Source of the DNA: Boesenbergia rotunda
Lineage: Eukaryota; Streptophyta; Magnoliopsida; Zingiberales; Zingiberaceae
Direction: 5' to 3'
Assembly: GCA_024364735.1 (NCBI GenBank)
Contig: JAGFNQ010000723.1
Span: 921,264-985,263 of the forward strand
DNA length: 64,000 nucleotides
In this document: piece after piece, positions 56,030 through 64,000 of the stretch
How the letters are laid out: each line of letters begins with the position of its first letter
Position numbering within the stretch: position 1 is the stretch's first letter
Notes under the pieces: model-generated
Database searches by the model: none
What the model saw: the letters and a program-made list of their open reading frames with translations, nothing else
What the model was told of the DNA's origin: nothing
Made by a program: the position numbers and the translations under genes

Positions 56030-56668
56030 AACAAAGACAAATGAGTCATCCTTTAATAATTTTTTTATAAAGGATTTTATTTCCAAAATATTAATTTGAT
56101 CTGCATGAATTATTATACTAACTATATGTAATTATTATAATGTATAAAAATTATTCAATAATTATTATATTGTGTTTAAAATAAATTTAGAATATACGGT
56201 TGAAAGTTATTAAAACGTTATTAAGTAGTTATTATAATGGATAGAATGAGTTTAAGATTTAAAATTTTAAGATGACAGTAATTAACTACATGATAACTCT
56301 TATAATGGTTTTAAAATATTTTTGATGAAGTTTAAATAATGTTGACCTTATTAAGTAATATTTTGATATAATAATGTATTTACTTATATCTTAAATCTTA
56401 AATCATAAATTTATTTTAAATAAATTATAATAATTACTTAATTAATTAATAGTTTCTCCATGTTGTAGTAATTATTCGATAATTTTTTGTCAATCTTAAA
56501 TGATAAAGTCCGATTTTAAACCCACCTTAAATATACTATAACATCACTCGGTATCTTTTATAGTTGTCCGGTGGCTTATATAATAATATTGAATGAAAGG
56601 ATATTTTGAGAATAGAAATATTGAAGGGGCGTCATTTAAAAAAAATAACCTTTTAATTTTTTTTCCTT

Positions 56669-56707
<39 letters not shown>

Positions 56708-57244
56708 ATTATTTTGCATCTCTTATCTCGCAAAAGTAAAATTTTATTAAAATAATCAAAAGTAAAAAAATTAACAAAAAAGATAAAAAGATCAAAACAA
56801 ACTGTTACTGGCACAGGCAGCACAGCGCCCAGTTTAACAATATTGTATATCATAGTAATTTGTTATCCCACACACATCTCGTGTGTACTTAAAAAAATGT
56901 TTACTTTAAATAATTTTTTTGACGTTTAATATTATAATTTAATTATTAATTTTAACGATAAAACTTTATTGATACAATAGAAAGTACAAAAAAAAAAATC
57001 AACAATAAAATAATAAAAATTTATACGCTGGCGCTCGTGCACAGGCGCGCACAATGTTGCTCCTAGCTTAACAATCCTATAGTTAGGATATTATTATCCC
57101 ACAATATTTATCCCGTATATTTGATGAACATTTTAAAAAATTTCATAAAGGTAAAATCGTATTAGTCAGCAAAACAAAATAATTAAAAGATTTTTGTTAC
57201 GCTGACGCTGGCGTAACACTACGGATTGCACTGAAGTTAATAAT

Positions 57245-57275
<31 letters not shown>

Positions 57276-58359
57276 AAGAAAAATTAAAATACAATCACGT
57301 GTGTGATTATCTTTAAAATTTAAATGTTAAATTATAATATTAATTAAAAATTCAAACTATAAAAATAATTAAAGTTTATATAATATTTATACAGTAAAAT
57401 TGTAACATATCAAAATTGTAAGATATCAAAATTTTATATATATATATATATAATATATATATATATATAAATTTAGACGTTTAGATTCAAATTCAATGCA
57501 TGATTAATATTTTTAAATTTTTTTAAATATATTATATATATTTATGATTTATAATTTTAAAATTTAAAAATTGAGTTAGGATGGATTTAAACAAATAAAA
57601 TTTTTATTCTAAAACTTAGATTTTCTTTTCAGATGATAATGTTAAAATAAAAAATTTTAAATTTTTATGAATTATATTATATATATTTAAAATTAAAAAA
57701 AATATTTACTTTAATAAAAAACAATCGTCTAAATTAATTTGTGCCTCATGTGGGAATAATAATTTTCTCCATGAATTTAATCCGTGAGAAAAATTCGAAA
57801 TGGGATGGATTCGGGGGACATTATCGGATATAGGTTCAGATTCAAAATTTTTTTTAGATCCCCGTAGTAGATTGGGGGCGAGTATGGAGATGTTATCTCC
57901 ATCTCCGAATCCGTCTTGATAATCCCCGATAATAATAATAATTATTATTATTGTTATTATTAGTAGTATATTTTATATAATTTTTTATAATAATTACAGT
58001 TAAATTTTAATAACGAATTAATTTGAAACGGAGATGAATATAAAAATTTAATCCGTAAATTCGGAGATAGAGATTTCTCGATCAGGTAAAATGGGACATC
58101 GGGACGAGAATGAAGACGAAAATATAATTCAGGACGAAAATAAAGATGACAAATCCATCTCGTCCCTAGCCTCGGGCTACGGTGCGCACGGGCACGCAGA
58201 GGATCCGCAGCATATTCCTAAATCCAAATTAGTCGGTTTCGATCGGGTTCAATCGAAAATCCAAATGCAAACTCGCACTCAGCATTATCCTTGGTAGCCC
58301 TCGACGGTGAACCCAAAGCAGCAGCAAGCGGCGGCGGCAGCAGTAGCGGCAGGGGAGCC
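56030..58359. other. AT-rich gene-free DNA and upstream region of the reductase gene
   Basis: TA runs at about 56680-56702, 57248-57275 and 57438-57470. Three imperfect blocks (about 56740-56900, 56985-57120 and 57150-57250) share AACAATnnTATA/TTATCCCACA and GC-rich GGCGC patches. No gene to 58359. Confidence 0.5.
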
Positions 58360-60300
58360 ATGGCGGAGACGATCACCCTGAGCAGCGGCCACAGGATGCC
58401 CATCGTCGGCCTCGGCGTGTGGCGGATGGAGGCCCAGTCCATCCGAGATCTCATCATCTCCGCCCTCACCATCGGCTATCGCCATCTCGATTGCGCCGGT
58501 ACTGGCCTATATCTAAGAAGATAGCACTGATTTGAGTCTCCTGTCTTTCGCCTCTTTTGATCGAAACCGGATATCCCTAATTCCACGTTCTACGAACGAG
58601 AGTCCTGATCTTAGCCGTGCTTTATTTTTAGAAAGTTATTTGGGAAAAAACGAAACTTGCTGCTAAAACTGTCCCGCATCGTGCAGCTGATTACCAGAAT
58701 GAAGCTGAGGTTGGTGAAGCACTTGCAGAGGCTTTTCGTACTGGACTTGTCAAAAGAGAAGAAGTTTTCATCACCACCAAGGTATTTTAATGTACTATTA
58801 ATGTGAATCTTTATCTGCAGTTTTCTAATTTCGTTTTTTTTGTCTTTAATTTTGTCTATGAGTGTTGTGATAGATATGGAATTCAGATCACGGGCATGTG
58901 CTCGAGGCTTGCAAGGATAGCTTGAAGAAACTCCAGCTAGACTTTCTTGATCTCTACCTTATTCACTTTCCAGTGGCTACGAGACATACTGGTAACATTA
59001 TTCCCAATATGGGCGAGTAATACCTTCTTGACTTTGTCATCGTAGAACCTTACGCACCGGATTTGGACATTTATGCACGTAGGTATTGGAACAACAGCTA
59101 GTGCTCTTGGTGATGATGGTGTTCTCGACATAGATACAACCATATCGCTTGAGACCACTTGGCATGCAATGGAGGAACTTGTTAACTTGGGATTGGTTAG
59201 GAGCATTGGAATTAGGTGAATTGTTGTGGTTGCACTTTAATAATCCTCTGTTTTTTTCTGTTTATTTTAAAGTTTATATTGCATTGTTTCAGTTATCATA
59301 CATGAATCATGAGAATTAACGATGCAAATTAGTTATCTCCATGTCTGATATGTTGGAATAAACAGTCTATTAATGATGAAAAAGTAGTCATTAATGTCAT
59401 GACTTAGGCCGGCGAATTTAGTATTGAAATTATTCTCACTCAAACATTAGTGAAAAATTATTAAGTTCTAGTGATAAAATTTTAGCATTGATAGATATTT
59501 TTTTTGTAGTTCTCAAGTATATTTTGAAACTGACATAGTTATGATAGGCGCAAGGAATGCGTGCTTTACACTCATTTTGTGGCCCACTATGTAAGCCTAA
59601 AGATCCTTGATTTGAGGATCCTGATATTGAATGTAAGCTTGTTGAGAATTGAACTTTTTTTAAAAATGGTTTAAGCAATATTTCTTTGAGCATCATGCTT
59701 ATTGTTATATGTTTGCTTATAATTAAATTTATTTCACATTATCATTCTTGTAAGTTCCTTGATAACATTATTTAGACTCTTTTTTAATTTTGTATCTTGT
59801 TTCTTCAGTGACCTTTTACATGCATGCCGGCAGAAATCTCATCTTTTGCTAGACAAGGCAAAGTAATGCAATTAGGCCTATACCAAAGAATTTAGATAAT
59901 GCACCCCTATTGTTTATCAGTCTGCTGCAAGCATGATACTTTTGTAACATGACTCTCAAATCCATTGTTATAAATCTTGGCTTCTACGGTTTAATTGTCT
60001 ATACTGATCGATAGTCTACTTGTGCAGCAACTACGACATATTTCTCACTAGAGACTGTTTGGCATACTCCAAAATCAAGCCTTCAGTGAACCAAATTGAG
60101 ACTCACCCATATTTTCAACGGGACTCTCTTGTCAAATTTTGCCAAAAGCATGGAATCTGTGTAACTGCTCATACACCTATTGGTGGTGCTGCTGCTAATG
60201 CTGAATGGTTTGGCACCATTTCCTGCCTTGACGATCCAGTCATAAAGGTAATTGAGAGGGATGAAATATTGTACTACAGTTATCAAGAGAATTATTATGT

Positions 60301-60337
<37 letters not shown>

Positions 60338-60747
60338 GACTCGACACAATACCCTATAGCTAAAGCATTAATACATATAATAACTTAACTGTAACAAAGG
60401 TGAAGAAGCTATTCGATGTTGATACCTCTATTTTCAGTGACCTTTTGTATTCTGACATAATTATTAATCATTCTATCAATTAATAACCTGATACTTTTTT
60501 CTTTGGAAATGATCAGTCCTTGGCGAAGAAATACAACAAGACAGCTGCTCAGGTCATTCTCAGGTGGGGCATCCAGAGAAACACTGTTGTTATACCGAAG
60601 ACTTCAAAGGTCGAAAGGCTGCACGAGAATTTCAAATTGTTTGATTTTGCCATATCAGACGAGGACATGGAGGAGATCAAAGGCATCGATCGGAAGTACA
60701 GAACAAATCAACCGGCCAAATTCTGGGGGATCGATCTCTATGCATAA
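58360..60747 (+). CDS. Aldo-keto reductase, sorbitol-6-phosphate/mannose-6-phosphate reductase type, six exons
   Basis: Exons 58360-58498, 58687-58781, 58874-58991, 59083-59215, 60028-60247 and 60517-60747 join in phase to 311 residues, the normal size. Plant AKR2 enzymes of this type use NADPH to reduce aldose 6-phosphates (glucose-6-P to sorbitol-6-P, or mannose-6-P to mannitol-1-P) in the cytosol. The AKR catalytic tetrad is complete: Asp44 (YRHLDCA), Tyr49 (ADYQNE), Lys78 (VFITTK) and His109 (LYLIHFP). Also seen are SGHRMPIVGLGVWRM at the N-terminus, SVNQIETHPYFQ and the cofactor-binding NTVVIPKTSKVERLHENF. The start ATG (GCCATGGCG) opens a family-like MAETITLSSG; the open frame extends upstream without another ATG. 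Sequence alone cannot settle the substrate. A TA microsatellite lies in intron 5. Confidence 0.9.
60304..60334. repeat. (TA)n in intron 5 of the reductase gene
   Basis: About 30 bp of TA dinucleotides, 56 bp after the exon 5 donor. Confidence 0.9.
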
Positions 60748-62080
60748 TGTCAGTAGTGATCAAGAGTAGGATATGATTGCATCCCTATGATTATGCTTGC
60801 TGTTCAAACAATTAGGAATTGCAGGTTTAGTATATTTGACTGTTATTGATCTGATGATCTCTTTTCAAATAGGCTTAATTTGACTTTGTGTTTGGGCTAC
60901 CATAAAGCTGGTTTCGCCTATTTGTTTTTTGGTTTCCTGTCTTCCATTTTTTGCTAATCTCAACTTGATGATGTCGATTTATGGAAGGTTGGTCTTTAAT
61001 ATTGAAAAAGTAATGCTAAGTACATAATGCCATGTGCTATATAATCTAAATCCATGTAATGATTTCTCTTGGCTTGGTGATGGCATCAATGTGCTCAATT
61101 TTGCTGGGGAAACTCCAAGAGGAAGGGGAATGATCCCACCCGATCATTGATCTTCAACCAACTTCGAAGCAAAGAAGTTTGACAATTGCATTGGAAGGTG
61201 ATGAACCATTCACCTTGTTGCTTGTCGGTTTTGCCAGTCCAATCAGCTTTTTTTTTCTTATAAGTTGCATTTGATTGGTTATTTTTCTATATGAATTTTG
61301 CTTTAGGCTAATCTTCTTTTTGAGGCATGCTTTTCAGATTGATTTAGGGTTTGCTAAGCTATAACATGAGGAAGAGACATGCTGAGTGTGCCAAAGGATA
61401 TTGGGTTTAACTCCAACTCAAACAAGATCCCAAGGTTCTTAAGCTAAGTCACGCAGATGGCTTAGTCTCACCGAGCCCAACAAATACTATGACAAGGTAC
61501 ATCCCAAAGCCTCAGTTGCTTAGAATTCTCAAAAGCTTACAAAGAATGTTACAACAGGATATGCCACCCAAGGGTCTCTCTCATTGCCCATTATTTCCTA
61601 TAGCTTTACAAAGGAGATGTAAAGGAATGGCATCAATCTCTTTCAAAGCATCCGCCATACTCGCACTTCTTTCTCTCCGCCTCTTGCTAAATGTGTTCCA
61701 GTCCGATTGAAATAGGAATAGACTTTCATTTGAACCGGAATTTTTGACGGTTTGACATAGATATCACGGAAGCAAGAAGAATAATATGATAATATCCATG
61801 GTATAACCTTTCAAGCCCTTGGCATGTGCCATTTCATTGCTCGACATTTATCGATCATTCGATCAATGACTACACTCATCATTATATTTCTTAAGTAGGG
61901 TGTCTATACGTAGCTATCCATTTTCCTTTATGATGTATTCAAACTTAAAAATGTTCTTCTTTTTCGATTGTTAATCTTGTCGATATTGGTGTGCTCCCCT
62001 ATAAAATAGAACACCCAATTAAGGTCTTTTTGTTTTAGGGAAATGGCCTGCCAAAGGAGTTGATGGGGTTGAACATTCCG
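60748..62080. other. Reductase 3' region and gene-free spacer
   Basis: Probable 3' UTR to about 61050. No other gene or clear repeat seen. Confidence 0.45.
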
Positions 62081-62833
62081 TGATTGACACGTGGACTGAA
62101 GAAGCTATGTGGCGAGATCTACCGAATTTGAACGACTCTCTCTGACTCCTGAGACTCCCTCGGGAAGGTTGACTCCCGAGACCACCTCGAGCAGGCCTGC
62201 TCTTGAGAGCACCTTAGAAAGACACATGCCCGAGATCACCTCAAGAAGTCAGGGCCCCGAGATCACCTCAGGAAGACAGATATCCGGGGCCCTCCCGGGC
62301 CAAAGGACCCCGAGATCACTTCGGGTAGCGGAGCCCAAGGATCATCCTATCCGATGACCCAGCCTCCAGTAATCGTCTCCATTTTTGCGGATCTGCGGAT
62401 AATTATCACCAATAATTATGAGATAATTATGACTCATAATATGGGGTCATTAAAGTCTTAATGATCACAACAACCTGGATTTAATTGCTGCAAGGAATGT
62501 TACGAGGATTATCCAGAAATCGACAATTGAGGGGACATGGAGAAGAACGTGGGGGCACGTGTGACCGCCGCCTCAGGTATAAAAAGTACTCCAACCCCCC
62601 AGGTAAGGGGGTTACGCTCATCTTACTCGTACTCGTACTTGTCCTTAGTTCTTTTCCTCGTAGAGACTCTAGTACTGACTTGAGCGTCGGAGTAGGCTCC
62701 ACTGGACAATCTCCGGCGTGTTCCATTAACGCTCGTGTTGATCTCGCAGGGGTAGGAGCTCTTCCTCTTTTGTCATCATCCTTGTGGGCTGAACTCCGAT
62801 GACTGGACGTCCGCGTCGATTCCTTCCGGAACA
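62081..62833 (+). mobile_element. 5' LTR of a second Tat-type gypsy element
   Basis: Ends CTTCCGGAACA at 62833, right before a primer-binding site; the start TGATTGACACG at 62081 is inferred. It contains GAGATCACCTCnnGAAG repeats (about 62150-62330) and a TATA motif (GTATAAAAAG, about 62577-62586). The 3' LTR is outside the window, so the left edge is not confirmed. Confidence 0.6.
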
Positions 62834-62837
62834 AATT

Positions 62838-62855
62838 TGGCACCGTTTGTGGGAA
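62838..62855 (+). other. Primer-binding site of the second Tat element
   Basis: TGGCACCGTTTGTGGGAA four bases after the LTR, matching the site at 42777 in all but four positions. Confidence 0.75.
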
Positions 62856-62882
62856 CTATCAAAGCACCAGAAGGAGCACCGA

Positions 62883-64000
62883 TGGCAGAGCCAGAGGGAT
62901 AATCCATCGTTCTGACGAAAGAGGAATTAGATCGCCTAGTGGGCAATGCTATCAAAGGTGCGCTCGAACAACACCAAATCGAGCATGTCACTCATGGCGA
63001 GTAGCTTCTGTGCAAGGGGAGATCCCAAGGATCTCCACCTCGCATCCCCAATAACGGAGATCTGTCTCACCACCGGTGGGACACGCCGAAGTAGTCCCGG
63101 TACACCGGCGGGATTCTCTAAGAGATTTGAAGAAGACCAACTCAGTAGCCTTCAACACTGAGGCAGGAGGAAGGACTAGGGAAGAACCTAAGGTCTTCCC
63201 AAAGGCACCCTCTACCCCTTTCTCACTGGAGATTATGAAAGATCTCATGCCGAAGCAATTCCGCGGGTCTGGGATTGTCGACTACGACGGAAAGACAGAT
63301 CCGGAAGATCATGTCTGCAAGTTCGAGAACGCGACACTCTTGCACCAGTACACTGATGGTGTAAAGTGTCGGGTGTCCTTGAACACCCTATCAGGGGCCG
63401 CCCAACGATGGTTCCAGAGACTGCCCCAGGGTTCTATCAACTCCTTCTTGGAGTTTAGAACCGCCTTCCTCCACCATTTTGCCAGAAGTCATCACTATCA
63501 GAAGACGACGTTAAATTTATTCGCCCTCAAGCAGAAATCGAAGGAACCGCTCAAGGATTGCATCCAACGGTTCAACCGAGTGGCGCAGGATGTGCCAACC
63601 GCGACATCAAAAATCCTCGTCAGTGCCTGCACCCAGGGGCTCTCCGAAGGGGACTTCTTCCGATCTTTGGTGAAGAAGCCACCCACTAGCTTCGATGATT
63701 TGCTAGGGCATTCTGTCAAGCACGTCAATGTTGAAGAAGTGCAACACACCCACCGTAAGGAACCAGTCGGGGTCCCTGCTCAGACCATTGTACGGTCAGA
63801 GAGGAGGTAACCTTCGGCTCCATCCCGAGGAAAAGATTTTCGCCCAGGGAAAGATCAGTGGGCTGGTAAGCGAAAGCTGGTAGAGACAGTTGACACCCAG
63901 CAGCCAGAGCCGCTGATAAGGTACTGCGACTTCCATGGCAGTACGACGCACTCCACCGAGAAATGTTACGCCCTGAAGAAAAAAATGAGTGAGGAAGCAG
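62883..64000 (+). pseudogene. Gag of the second Tat element (partial)
   Basis: Starts at the ATG at 62883 but meets TAA after six codons. The main Gag domain is in another frame, about 63220-63760: MPKQFRGSGIVDYDGKTDPE, SGAAQRWFQRLPQGSINSF, FLHHFARSHHYQKTTLNLF and FNRVAQDVPTATSKILVSAC. It is plainly homologous to the Gag at 42820-43833. After a stop at 63810 the region continues with RYCDFHGSTTHSTEKCYAL, a zinc-knuckle-like motif before the protease. The window ends inside the element. Confidence 0.8.

Overview
This is nuclear DNA from a flowering plant. Six spliced genes with canonical GT/AG introns sit in a bed of nested retrotransposons, AT microsatellites and small inverted-repeat elements. 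The very GC-rich first exons (for example the lactone oxidase at 36 kb), the Tat-type Ty3/gypsy elements and the Sirevirus-like Copia LTR suggest a monocot. I cannot name a species. Exon boundaries were read by eye from splice sites, reading phase and family motifs; there are no transcript data.

Layout. 1-6.1 kb: a nested Copia block on the minus strand. An old Copia gag-protease fragment is split by a 1.5-kb solo LTR and abuts a second, Sirevirus-like element that runs off the left edge. 6.3-7.2 kb: a MITE and an unidentified GC-rich island. 7.9-13.4 kb (+): an AlkB-type RNA demethylase gene. 13.6-14.4 kb (-): a DUF599 membrane protein, convergent with it. 15.3-19.4 kb (-): a CPRD49/IAH1-type GDSL esterase. 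19.6-21.2 kb (+): a chloroplast two-RRM ribonucleoprotein, divergent from the esterase across only 270 bp. 22-25.4 kb: an inverted-repeat element, a SINE-like repeat and a Copia LTR fragment. 25.8-34 kb (+): a decayed L1-type LINE. 34.3-36.7 kb (-): an L-gulonolactone-oxidase-like gene. 36.7-41.7 kb: gene-poor DNA with a Tourist-like MITE and two solo Copia LTRs, each with a perfect target duplication. 41.7-53.9 kb (+): a full-length 12.2-kb Tat-lineage gypsy element flanked by CAAAT, carrying an antisense spliced ORF and a 145-bp tandem array. 53.9-58.3 kb: repeats and AT-rich DNA. 58.4-60.7 kb (+): an aldo-keto reductase of the sorbitol/mannose-6-phosphate reductase type. 62.1-64 kb (+): the LTR and gag of a second Tat element, cut by the window end.

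The six host genes are unrelated in function (RNA demethylation, a membrane protein, an esterase, plastid RNA processing, aldonolactone oxidation, sugar-phosphate reduction). They look like ordinary gene islands, not a cluster. No wholly new system is evident. The most informative items are the layered insertions datable by target duplications, the antisense intron-containing gene of the gypsy element, the ATGA-coupled LINE ORFs, and a homopolymer-indel signature that suggests some broken frames may be consensus errors.
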